Below the pieces are notes generated by a model, which saw only the letters and a list, made by a program, of their open reading frames with translations, did not search any database and was not told where the DNA came from. The translations under genes and the position numbers were made by a program. From contig NC_132891.1 in NCBI RefSeq assembly GCF_030463535.1, positions 5,163,318 through 5,227,317 on the forward strand: a stretch of DNA of 64,000 bases, written 5' to 3'. How positions within the stretch are numbered: the stretch's first letter is position 1; each line of letters opens with the position of its first letter. This DNA comes from Salminus brasiliensis (lineage: Eukaryota > Chordata > Actinopteri > Characiformes > Bryconidae). Below, in pieces: positions 39,135-51,600 of this stretch.

Positions 39135-39262
39135 GTGGCAAAGGTGAAGAAATCGAGCATCTGGTTCTTGTTTAGAGCTCGTCTTCAGCTCGCTGGAGGG
39201 AACACTGTCCCAACAGTGAGATGATTAGTGTGATCACAATCACGTCTGCCCAATCCTTTCTA
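39135..39262 (+). repeat. Local direct repeat (second copy 41098-41235)
   Basis: GCATCTGGTTCTTGTTT, GCTGGAGGGAACA and CAGTGAGATGATTA appear in the same order in both, about 1.97 kb apart. The second copy has an extra TTTATT-containing insertion that happens to supply the candidate slc41a3 polyadenylation signals. Confidence 0.75.
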
Positions 39263-39265
39263 CAT

Positions 39266-39430
39266 ACAGTCATGTGAAAAAGTTAGGGCACCCCATGAAA
39301 ACCATTGTCATCTGGACGTTCGATCTTCATTTGAACAAGCCCCCTCTGATACAGCAAAGAATTCATAGTGGGTTCTATGATGGAGAGCCTGCCAGGCCCA
39401 GTGGCAGCACAGCCGCCCCCAAACCATGAC
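39266..39430 (+). mobile_element. Tc1-like remnant (left end)
   Basis: Begins CAGTCATGTGAAAAAGTTAG right after a TA, a terminus typical of a Tc1 family in fish. It is followed by worn element sequence (GTGGCAGCACAGCCGCCCCC). The right end and transposase are missing. Confidence 0.55.
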
Positions 39431-39575
39431 ATTTCCAAGCTATAGTTCGCAGTGTTTACCTCGTGTGGAGGAAGGAAATTAAAGAGAGCAAAGGCAGGCA
39501 GGGAGCAGGGAGTTTCTAGCCTTGTTTTTTTTTTGTCGGAAAAAAGATCGTACTTGGTGTGAATAGGCCTTAAAA

Positions 39576-39790
39576 TAAAAAAAGGTACAGCGAAATGTGT
39601 CCTCTACATTTAATCCATCTGTGGTAGTGAACACACACACCCACCCAGAGCAGTGGGCAGCCCACTCCATCCTCCGGGAAGCAGAAGAGGTAAAGGGCCT
39701 TGCTCAAGGGCCCAACAGTAGCAGCTTGCCGAGCCCAGGAATCAAACCCACAACCATGTTATCGATAGCCCAGCGCTCTAACCGCTGAGC
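39576..39790 (-). mobile_element. tRNA-derived SINE, copy 2
   Basis: The same family as 35448, reversed. Body GGGCCCTTGAGCAAGGCCC, box B now TGGGTTTGATTCCTGGG and box A GGCTCAGCGGTTAGAGCG. It sits inside the second copy of the 37235 repeat. Confidence 0.82.
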
Positions 39791-39832
39791 CAAACATCAT
39801 TAATATACACACTGACATCACTATTGAGGAAG

Positions 39833-39985
39833 TGGGTAGTGGTGGCTCAGCGGGCTCAGCGGTTTGAGCGGTTTGAGCTCCGGGTTATTGATAACAGGGT
39901 TGTGGGTTCGATACCCGGGCTCAGCAAGCTGCCACTGTTGGGCCCTTGAGCAAGGCCCTTTACCCTCTCTGCAGAAGCCAAATTC
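39833..39985 (+). mobile_element. tRNA-derived SINE, copy 3 (forward, 3'-truncated)
   Basis: Head GTGGTGGCTCAGCGGG with a duplicated CTCAGCGG/GGTTTGAGC segment, box B GTGGGTTCGATACCCGGG, then GGGCCCTTGAGCAAGGCCC, cut short in the tail. Lies 43 bp from the reversed copy 2, giving a head-to-head SINE pair. Confidence 0.82.
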
Positions 39986-40369
39986 CATCTGTGTCTATCA
40001 CAAATGGTCAAGACCTCTTGTCATTGCCAGTTCTGATATTTTCCAAAAAAGTTTTTGTTCCATCATTTTCAGAAAGTTTTTCCTCTTTTTTTGCACAAAT
40101 TGAACTGAATAATAAAATAAAAATGAGGTCTGATACGGACCATGTGTTTGACAGCCTTTTCAACTCCAGGCATTTCATCAAACAAAGCTGAGTTAGCTGA
40201 GTTAGCAGACTATGACTGGCATAAAGTCCCAACAGCAATGTGAAAGAGTAGTGGAGAGCCTGCCGAGACGAGCCTGCTGAGAGCTGTGATTGGCTGTCGA
40301 GCTTATTTCACCATAGTGATTTCTGAATGCTTTCAAAGTTCAGATATTAGTACTGTTCTGTTTAAAATT

Positions 40370-40603
40370 CAATAATAACTTCTGTACATTATCATTATTA
40401 TCATCATTTCTGTGCATTATTTGAGCAGCGATTTTTGAGCAGTTGTCATTTCTGCAAATAAACAAATGCTCTAAATATTAATATTTTATTTGGAATTTAG
40501 GAGAAATGTTCATTTCCCTTAAACACACTGCCTATAAACAGTAAAATCAGAGAAACTGATCATGTGGGGTGTCTCTTCATTTTTTCCAGAGCTGTATTTC
40601 AAA
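40370..40603 (-). mobile_element. Tc1-like terminal fragment
   Basis: Ends TCTTCATTTTTTCCAGAGCTG before TA, a well-known fish Tc1 terminus. Upstream AATAAACAAATGC...AATATTAATATTTTATTTGG and GTAAAATCAGAGAAACTGATC continue the same element end. No transposase remains. Confidence 0.65.
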
Positions 40604-42174
40604 CAGTGTCTGGTCCCCTTATTTATAACATCTCTAATTCTAATAGTTCTGAGATCTTTTTAACCCCTCATCTCAGACTCCCCTGCATCTAGAACCATCT
40701 TCCTTAAGGCCTTAGAGAGCTCACTGGATCTTCACCACTCATAGTGAAGACTTCAACAATCAAGAGCAGACCAGACTAAACGTCTGAGGTTTACATAAGA
40801 CAGACTCCTCCAGAACAATCCTCTCCAACCATGTTCTGATCATCTGATATTTCTTCAGCTGTACTTAGATTACCTCCGAATATCTCAATGCTTAAATACG
40901 CTCAGATCAGCTTCCACTACATTCTCACACTGCAATCCCCAGCTTTATCTAATGTTTCCACAGCTCTTTTAATTGTACTGGGCACCTTCTTAGCTCATGG
41001 TTAAGGCCTCAGTGCTGTGCCTTCATACTCAATGTACCATCTAGAACCACTGAAGGGTTCTACTATCCAGATCTACAGAGAAAAGCAGGCCTTGCGTTGT
41101 GGCAAAGATAAAGAAATCCAGCATCTGGTTCTTGTTTGGAGCTTTATTTCTTTATTTTGCTGGGTTTTATAAGGGCTGGAGGGAACATTGTCCAACAGTG
41201 AGATGATTACTGTGATGGCTTCCCAATCATTTCTAAGTGGTGAAGTATAATCTAGTATAATCGTTTTGTTCAGAGAACCTGAAACGTGAAAATCTATTCA
41301 ACCCTTAATAGAAGGCAGAAACTGAACTGTACAAAAAAGCATGCGAATGAGATTAGCTGTAGTTAAGGTGTTAACAAAACTGCCATCTAGACTAAGCACT
41401 TGTCAGTTGATCGTTCTAGTGAAGATTAAAACCTGAATGGCTGTCCGTCGTGTCCATTAAAGAAGTGTTGTGCAAAAATAGTGACACAGATTTACTGCAA
41501 GGCAAGTCGAGGAGCGCTAAAAACCTGAATATTCTTTGCGGTGATGTTTTTAGCAGCAGAACCTCCAAAAATCTCTCCTGATGACTTAGGTCCCTATCAG
41601 ATTACCTTTTTTCTTAATTTTTAAGTTGTTCTGCAATTCAATCCAGCAGTGGAATGAGCTTCAGCTCTGAATCATTTAACGTTCTTCGATCTTCTATGAA
41701 CGGCAAACATACCTTCCATTGCACAAACTATCCGAAACTGAAAAGCGGTGGCAGCTCCCAGTGCCGTAAACCCATCAACTTATGGAAATCTCCGCATCCC
41801 TGGAAGTCCTCACAACCTGCACACACATTCAAGCTCATTTAACACATCACACATCCAGATGGTTGGTTGTGTCCCATGACGATGACCCCGATACAGCCCT
41901 ACAGTCTAAAACAGTCCTTTAAATGAATAAGCCCTGCAATGTTTGAAGGTGGAGATCATCGTGTAAGTCGTCACTACAGAGCACATCCACACACGTATTA
42001 CAGTATAACAAATGGTTGGGGATCACTCTGTGGCCCAGTGTTTATGTTCCATGTCCCAGAGGAGCCTGCTAAAGTAGTCTGTGTTGTTTGACCTTCCAGA
42101 GACAACAGGTATTAGCCCAGAAGATGTTGGTGCAATGGGGTCCCATTAAAGGTCTGGGGGTAAAGGGTGTTTTC

Positions 42175-42348
42175 TCATAGGCCAAGCCCCTCCATCATCA
42201 TGACCAGGTGGAAGCACAAGGCCAAGAAGCCGGTGCCCAGCAAATCTCCCAGAGCAGTCAGGTAAGGAATAGAGAAGTTATCCGGGTCCAGGCCCTTCCT
42301 CCACATCAGCCGGACGATCAGGTCAGCCGTGTAGAGCAGGATACCCAC
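42175..42348 (-). CDS. slc41a3: slc41a3 terminal coding exon 10 (second DPDN...GD motif)
   Basis: Acceptor TTCACAG, 57 codons and TGA. Encodes [40 protein letters not shown] and [17 protein letters not shown]. The short C-terminal tail is typical of the family. Confidence 0.95.
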   Translation of the reverse strand: MGILLYTADLIVRLMWRKGLDPDNFSIPYLTALGDLLGTGFLALCFHLVMMMEGLGL

Positions 42349-45300
42349 CTGTGAAAATACACTCAACAAGTCAAGCCAAGATCTCCAAGATATGCAGAGA
42401 AGCTCTGCTTCCACCACACTGTCAGACATCCCATGTGATCCCATAAATGACTGGATGTTCATACGGCTATTTTTTGGGGGCACCTTCCTATAAATCCTCA
42501 ACTCTCCAACTCAACCCAGACGTACTGGGTGAAGCACCAACATCCATCATTCCAAAAAACAACAGTTCCACTGCTCCACAGCTCAAAGCTGGGGGCTTTA
42601 TACTCCTATACACCTATGGTGCCTATAGGTTCATGTTTATCTGCTCCAGAGAGTCCTATACTAGTGGCAGTACTTCTCTACAGGGACTAGACAAGCTGTG
42701 TCAGCAATGAGTGCCACTTAAAGTTGCTGAATGCATTCATTAGAAGGGCTGTCCACAAATATTTGGACAAGAGTACCATAGAGTATCATGGTAAAAGCTT
42801 AGGGTTTATGCACATGCCTTTTAGGGTGTATGCACATTATCCATCCTTTAAGATCCATGGAAGACGAGCATCCAGGCTTTTTTCTGTCCTGCACTGAAGT
42901 GGTGGAAACCCAGACTAAAGACCCACGAATAGTGTAGTAGTAGAGTATTATGGTCTCCATACTGACTTGCGTTAGCAGTGTCTAAGCTTAGAGGTATCTT
43001 TGAATTTTTAGTCTTTTTAAACTAGCTGAGATTATTCTTGAGTAAACAGTGAAGCACTTGGAGAAGAGCGTCTGCTAAATGTCCTAAATGTAAATATTAG
43101 GGTTCTCGTATGGGTTCGACCCCAATCTAAAACTGCACTTCTCTGCTAAAGCCAGAGTTATCTTTCACCGTTCTGCTTCGTCTTCCACAGCTGCATCAAC
43201 ATATTTACAACGAGCCTTGGATCTTTCTCGCAGTTCTATGGTGCAGAATAATGAGGAAAACTACCACAGAGTGCATAGTTTCACTTTCATCATTTCGGGA
43301 TGTGTTTTCGGAACGTATTAAAAGTCCAAACACAGCAGCTGAAAGCCGAAGGGGATGGTGCGACTGGATCGATCATTCTGACAAAACAGCAGGTATATCT
43401 CAACTGCTGCAGAGTGCAATTGTGTGTGTGCTTTAAGACTGCACATTGACTACTGTCAATATGTGATAATACAGCACTGTTCAAAAGTTTGGAATCACAT
43501 GTCATCTTAAAGCAACATTATGCGAGAACTGCGAGCTTTGAGCGCCCCCCTCATGGACAGTTGTACACATGCATTTCTGGACAAGCTGAGAGATATAAAC
43601 TGTCACTGAAAGGTGAAGAAGCATGTGGACTGAGGCAGTAGAGTCATAGTACAGGATTTTACACTAATATAACTCTGGGTTCTGGAGAGAGGTCACGTGT
43701 AGCTCCACCAAAGTCCCAAAGTCCGGCCCGGAGTGGAAATTATAGAGATGCCATTCTCCCTGTTACAGTCAGTGGAGCATCACCATGATTATGAAGCTAT
43801 TTTTTGTTGACAACTTTAAGGTGAAATTGCTACATAATTAAGCTTTATGTCAGTTTAATTAGTTCAACTGTATTTTAAACCCTTTATTTTTATGTTTAAT
43901 ATTTGTCTTTAATATCTATGTTTATACTTTATTTTAGTGTTTCTGGAATAACAGGAAATTTTTATCCGTCCTGAGATCTAAACATCACATTTAGAGCAAA
44001 ATTAATTTTATTACATAATTATTGATATTATTGATGTAGTTATTTCAGTCATTTTTCACCCCTTTTCAGTCAGTCTGCACCTGTTTGCTTTGGAGCTGGG
44101 ATTTGAATAATATATATATATATTATTATATAATTATATAATCATTTAATCATTTATATATTTGATTGAAAACAGTAATTTATAAACCATTGTGTTTTAT
44201 AAATAGTATGCTAGTGGCTTGTCAATTGTTGCATATGTAGTGTGTGTGTATGTGTGTGTGCAAATGTGTGTTTGGCCTGACCTGGAGTAGAGCAGCGCAC
44301 AGGTAGCAGCAGGCGAAGGCCAGCGTGATGGCAGTGTGGCCACCTTGCAGCATTTTAATGGCAAAGAGAAAGACTAGGTGGCCCGGGACCACCAGCAGGA
44401 AAAGCACCCTCGCAGACTTAGAGTTCACTCCTGAGGAAAGGCAGGGACACACATAACTCTCCCTCTCAATTTTGTCCATAGTGGGAAATTTGTCTTTAAC
44501 TCCCTATGAAAGACCATAGTAAAAGTAAACACATTCAAATAAATGTGAAAAAAGCCGGGCTATTTGATCCTGAGTCTTAGTGCAGCACTTTTTAGCGATT
44601 TCTGGTGCTCAACCACCCCCTAATTCAAGCCATCGTTTATCAAAATCACTTCAAAATGACTGATAAATGGTAATAAGTCACACTGATACCACATAAATCA
44701 TTGTTATGCACAGGTGGACTGATAAACGCCTATGCAAAACAATGGACTGTAGCCCTCCAGGATTAGAATTGGTGACCCCTATGATCATCCTGTACATGCA
44801 TACACCACTCATTCTGAGGTCTTGCACACACTGTACAAAGTGGCTCATAAAGTAACCTTAAAAATAACCTAATAATAAGGGTAATCTGATCCTCGTTCTG
44901 ATCCTAGACTCCTGATCTGAGAAGCTCTAGGAATGTGGGCCTAGAAACAAGTTTGATGATTTTGTTTTTGTGAAATATTGTCTGTTCTTTTGATCATCCA
45001 GAAATTGTCTGGATGTGAAAAACAACACTTGTTCAAACAAGTCTTAATCCCACACTGGCCTTTCTTGGAATTTTGCAGTGATTGACTTTACAGGGAATTT
45101 CTGTGATGCTAATTAGGTAGACACAGACTGACTGAGAGGCTGACCTGCAGAAAAGAAGGTCACGCAGGGGTTCGGCCAGTGCTGTCTCATCTTGTAGGGC
45201 AGAACGCCTGGGATGCTCCAGAAGTGCAGGTAGGTGGAGATCCTGCTCGCCTGGATGGCCACCAGGTTCCCTCCAACACCTGAGAAAGACGAGGAGTCCA

Positions 45301-45412
45301 GAGAAAAAGTTACTAACAGGTTAAATCAACACAGATCAACACAGAGCCTCCTTTCTTCATATAAGCTGTTTTGGAGATATGAGGTTTCCTTATGACAGCA
45401 ATGAAACACATG

Positions 45413-45467
<55 letters not shown>

Positions 45468-48400
45468 AAGTCAGAGATACAAATCAAAAGTAATTTTATG
45501 GGATTCTGGAGGACATGAATGTTGATTTACATTTTTTCCAAGCTCTTCATCACCTCCAAAGTATGAAATCAACACTTTATGGCTTTTCCAAGTTTTTTGA
45601 TTGAGCCAAAATAGAGCTGGCAGCAGCAGGTGGGCATTCTCTCTCAGCGAGCGCAAAATTATCCATTAATGAGGTCAAATTAAAGCCTTATTCAATCATG
45701 GTCATTTCATTTTCCTCCTTGGAAACTGTTTGTCTTCCTAAATGTGCTGGAAAAACTGTGGGTGTTGCTATCTGTCTACAGCTGTACAGCATAAAACCAT
45801 CATCGCAAGGCAGCTGAAAAAATATGTTATAAAATAGCAAATAAAAAATGAAAAATTTCAAAGAAAATAAATTAATTAAATAAGAAAAATAAAATAAAAT
45901 CATGAGAATTAGGGCCTGACCCATGTGTATCAGTGGTAGGGGTCTGCTGGTACGTGTATTCATACTGAACCATCACGGTGTGACATTGGTTGTAATAATG
46001 TACAAAAAAATCACTTTATTACCACCCTGTTATGCAAACTACTGAAAGTGAACTATTCCCTAAATTGACATGTTATTAGTGTGTATTTAGCAATACTTTG
46101 TTTGATGTGGGTTCTAGATATTGCCAGGTATATTGTGAGTTTAGTGAGTTAACAGGAATCAAGAAATCATTCATATTACTCCAACAAAAGCCAGATAAGC
46201 TCTTTTTTAATACCCTTGATTTTAAAAGACACAATGTCCCAATACTTTTGTCCATATAGTGTGTCATAGATTTTGCTCTTGCAACCAAAGTACTATGAAC
46301 AAAGACTTAACATCTAAAAAAGGTATTTAATGAGTCAATTTGCACCATAAACATAGTCTCTGTTCATAGTATTTTGATTGCAAAAACAGAATCTATGTAA
46401 CACTAAATGGACAAAAGTATTGGGACACCTGTTAGTTCATTGTTTCTTTTAAAATCAAGGGTATATATATAAAAAAAGCTTATCCTGCTTTTGTTGGAGT
46501 AACTGTCTGAAGATTTTGGAGGAGCATTGCTGTGAGGATTTGATTGCATTTAGCAACAAGAGCTGCGTTAGTGATGTCAGGATGTTGGATGATCACCACC
46601 CCACCTCATCCCAGAAGTATTGGATGGAGCACCAACCATCAACACAGTTCTTCCACTGCTCCACAGCTCAATGCTGGGGGGGCTTTATACCCCTCTGGCC
46701 CACACCTGGCATTAGGCAGCATGGTGCCAATAGGTTGATGCTTATCTGCTCCAGGGAGTCCTATTCTATTGGACAAATTGGATTGGACAAGCTGTGTGTG
46801 TACATTTGCACATCTGTAAAATCAGTTTATCAGACTAAACAGAACTGCAATAAAATATTGCACAGTAAATAAATCATTTCATTGAATTCGGGCTTTATGG
46901 AGGATATATATATATATATATTTTTTTTTTTAATAAAGTGTTTACAAATTAAGATATAAACAAGATCCTCTTACTAATAATAAGCAATAAAAACAGATAA
47001 AGGGAGTTTATTACTGTCTGAGTGTAAATCTGATTCTGGCACAGCTCGCTTGTTTTGCTCTTCTCTACAGTGCCTGAAATCCTCGCTGTCAAAAAGCTGC
47101 ATCACACTGCCTCGTATCTGGAGAGGGACAGACGTGCGGCTGAGGAAAAGTACAACTGAGCAGGGAAGGGAAATCTAAACCAGACTGTTGACTCTAAACA
47201 TTCACCACAACTCATATATTACTGCAACATCTGGCTGCTGCCGTAAACAGCGTCCTTTCGGGATTCAGCTCGTACCAGCCATCGGACTTCTTCTAAAAGA
47301 AATAGTCAAATTCCACAAACATCAGAAATATGCACACTTGTGGGTGTTATTTCGTAGGGTACCAAAGCATGAGCTGTTTCCTTCTTGCAAAAGAAGTGGT
47401 TTGGCCTTGTTTCAGAAGCCAGCCGTCACTCAGAAAAGACAAAAGCTCAGTGTAGATCACTAGCAGATGAAGCCTCCATCAACACTTCCAGCTAACATTA
47501 AACATGAGGGCTGTCCTGCTCTGGGGCCTCGCATTGACTCCTCCTGACCTCACTGCAGGTCTCTGCTTCTGAAAGTTTACCTCACTCACATTTTCATCTT
47601 GTTACTTACCTTTTTACCATTTACCTTTTTTTTAAATTCAGTTTAGTTTTATTATAGTTTTTATTCCTGTTTTGATTATTATTATTATTATGATCCATGT
47701 GGACAAAAGTATTGGGACACCTATTAATTCACTGTTACTTTTAAAATCAAGAAGCTTATCCTGCTTTGGATGGAGTTACTGTCTCCAGAGAAGAAGGCTT
47801 TCTACTAGATTTTGGAGGAGCATTGCTGTGAGGATTTGATTGCAAAAATACAAATAAACAGAATTACAGTAGTCAGTGGTCAGAATGAGCTGTTGGTCAA
47901 TGGTTCCTGGATTTCTGGTTAAGCTAACAAACTCACATACCAAATCACAACGTATTGTTGGTTTATAAGTTTATTGGTATTGGTTCCAGTTTTAGTGTCT
48001 GCTGAGGAAATAAACCTCACACTGCACAGATAAACATCTGCACAGATCATTTCCTCAAACAATAATAACTGTACATCATCACTGTCACTTTACACCATTT
48101 AAAAACAGCATCTATGGTTTATACTGTGTAAAGAGTTTATGATTGATGCACCAATAGAAAAGGTCTAAAATGACCTGGAGTAAGTCATGAGAAGCAGCAT
48201 GTGTCTTCAGGCTGCAACCGTAGTTCTCACTCCTCCCAAACAAAACCACCGCAGTATTTTATATGGAGCTCTGATATTAATCATAGATGGCCAAACACAA
48301 CCTGCACTCCACAGATCCAGTCACTGTTAACCCTTTTAACACTCCAAGGCTTATTACACACAAAGGTTACTGTATTACTCAGTAACTACATGGACTTCTA

Positions 48401-48599
48401 TACAAGCTAGTGGGGCTATTCTGGGGGTAGTAGAGGTGTGTAAGAACACCCTCGGCCTGCTGGAGGTCCATAGGTGTTTAAAGAGGGTTTGCCACTATGA
48501 GCATCATAATAACTGGAGGCAAGACAGACAACCATATTCACCATTAGTGTTGGGTACAGATGGAATTTGGCCTCAGTCTTTAACCCATTTGTGCTGTGA

Positions 48600-48669
<70 letters not shown>

Positions 48670-51600
48670 CTGATCAAACACACATAGTGACAGTGAGCAG
48701 CCATTGCAGAGACGGTAAAGGACTTTGCTCGAGGGCCCAACAGTGGCAGTATGCATTATTATGAAATGCATCACTGCAGAAACATAGATTTGCATGTAGC
48801 TCAGGAAGAAGGAGGACTGATGCAAAGCAGAATTCTGTCCAACAGAGAGGCATTCAGAGCCAGGTGTGAACGGGATGTGGAAAAAGGTCTTCTCTGGACT
48901 TTGTTGGTATGACTTGCATGAAATGCCGTCAGCAATAGACCAGAAGGCCTTGTTTTTCTTCATAACGGCATTAATTTAAAAATGTAGCGTACAGTTATGT
49001 GATTACAGTTATGTGACTCTAAGATCAACTCCACTTTTAAACCTGATCAGTTAGACCTAATTCTGTAGTACAAATATTAAATTGATTAAATTAACTGATT
49101 TGACCATTTTAGTGGCAGACCTTCCGACCTCTTACAGCCTAAGACTAGTGCGAGGCCGTCAAAAGGTTAAGAAAATATTAAAGAACGTAAATTATTTAAA
49201 GAATACCAATTTTTCTTAGAATTGAAGAGAAACAATAAGAATTTATTACTTAAGACACTTTCGTGAATCAGAAAAAAGATTTTAGGTATTTATTTGTGAA
49301 CCCTGGTATGAGCGGTCGATCGATATATCGGGCAGATATTTGCCATTTTTTTATATCTGTGCTTAGTAGCGCCAACAGCAACAACAGTCCTGGTAGATAG
49401 AGGTAAGGCTTAAATTCTGATATTTCTGTCTGATATTGTCTGATTTTAAGTCCTACGGCAGAATATTTACTATGTGTTACTAGTAAACTATGAAGTGTTG
49501 CTTCACTTAGTGAAAGAAAAAAATGACCAGAAGAATGTCAAAAGGAGCATATCTTTTTAGAATATAAATTTTTCTTAAAATTGAAGAAAAAAAAGAAGAA
49601 TTTCCTACTTAAGACACTATTGTGAATCTGAAAAAAAAGGGTAGCAATAAGGTCATACCAATTAGCGATTGACCGTTATGGGTTTTTCTATAACCGATGC
49701 GGATGCCGATGTTTGGAGGTCACGGTTGGCCAATGGTCGATATGTGCTGCTCATTATTTTGGCCGATATCTAGAAGTTGGCATGCTAAAATGCACAATAT
49801 TTCTAAACTTAACATCATAATTTACTGAACACTGACTATAAAAATCAATTAAATTATTAACTTGGGCTAATATGTTAAGCAAGCAAGCAAGCTGCTAATA
49901 GTTGATAAAGTTCCCTAAAGTTAGCGAACCTTCAGCCAGCTGTAGCTTTATGCCTTTTCCAAGCGGTTCTTTCACTAAGTGAAGCAACACTTCATAGTTT
50001 ACTAGTAACATTTAGTAAATATTCGGCCCTAGCATATAAAATCAGACAATATCGGACAGAAATATCAGAATTTAAGCCTTACCTCTCTCTACCAGGACTG
50101 TTGTTGCTGTTGGCGCTACTAAGCACAGATATAAAAAAAGGCAAATAAGAAATTCTTTTTTTTCTCTTCAATTCTAAGAAAAATTGGTATTCTTTAAATA
50201 ATATACGCTCTTTAATATTTTCTTAACCTTTTGACAGCCTCACACTGGTAAACAACTGGGTAAGCAACGCACTCTGAGGAGAGCGGTGTGTACCTGGCTC
50301 TGATGCATCGGCTACCAGACACCAGTGCTGGCCAGAAGTGAGCTGGAGTGACGTGGGGAGTCTACCCAGCTACCAGAACTACTATCTTTACCTTCTCTAA
50401 TTTAATGACTGCCCATTTTTCCGGCCAGACTCCTATGGGCTTAATAATATTAGTTTTATAAAATTATAATTATATCAGCATCGGTTTCTTCCTCCAGCTT
50501 TAAATAAGTTTTTCCTTACCACTGTCGCCTTTGTCTTGATCATTGGGGGTCTTAGGTTTTATGTTTTACGATTTGTTGATCTCTTGTCCTATTACTATTT
50601 GCAGGATTCCTATAAAGCTGACAGTCATCAAAAAGTGCCATAAAAAACACATTAATTAATGAACTGAAATAAGCATTAAAATACAACATGAAAGGCTACA
50701 CTCCAAACGGCTGCACAAGAACACACTGAGGAATGTCTTTTAAAAAATCCTAAAATTTAAGTCATTCTCACAAAGGTCTTGGTGTTTATCTTAGGATTCT
50801 CCTCAATTTCTTTCCCAGGAAACCTACAGTAAATCCAGACCCTGCTTTTTAGAGTGCATTTTAGATAAACAGGTATTTTGCATATTGTTATTGTCTAAAA
50901 AAAACTCTCTAAAATTGGAACCTAACGAAAAATAGCAAAATACCTTTGACATTCTGTTTAATTTTAATTATTTTAAGAGGATTTTAATTGATCCGATAAT
51001 CAATATGTTTTCTTGTTTTTTTGTGTTGTTTTTTTTGGACACAGTGTGTTAACATGCTCAAAATATCTTATGTAAATTTCATCCACTCACCGTTTATGAC
51101 AGGTGTGAAGACAGCCATGCCCTCAAAGTTGGGATCACTGACCGTTTTGTCCAGGATCAGGCCACCAAAACTGGAAAGATAAGCAGGTGAGAATAACACA
51201 GTCACATTATAGAGAAAGGCCGTCCCGTTTATATAAGAATTTCACCATAATACATCAAACTGGGTGAAAAACTCACACTAATAATGTGTTATTTTATTCA
51301 CAGCAGTTATTTTATACTAGTCAACAAATGATGGCTTTAGATTTTTATCCCATATTTCATTTGGTCAGGGACAAGGCCACCAGAACTGGAAAATTACATA
51401 AATATAAAAAAAAAAATAATAATAATAACATGCTATTCTTTCTATAAAAAATTATGTTAATGCACTGCATATGTTTTGGTTCTCTAGCCAGAACAAGGCT
51501 TTATGCTTCAGCGAATGGCTTTATCCTGTTTTCTATACATGCTGTGGACCCTTTAGACCACCTGTTGTATGGAGCCAATCAGACTATGTTAAATGCGTAC

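Larger units (their letters stand above)
31604..42174. other. Gap between convergent chst13 and slc41a3
   Basis: No coding exon was recognised. It must hold both 3' UTRs. On the minus strand the first AATAAA signals after the slc41a3 stop are a tandem pair at 41143-41156, giving a 3' UTR of about 1 kb if used. For chst13, AATAAA occurs at 33495 and 33529, but a nearer variant signal cannot be excluded. The rest is dominated by repeats listed separately and by local duplications. Confidence 0.5.
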
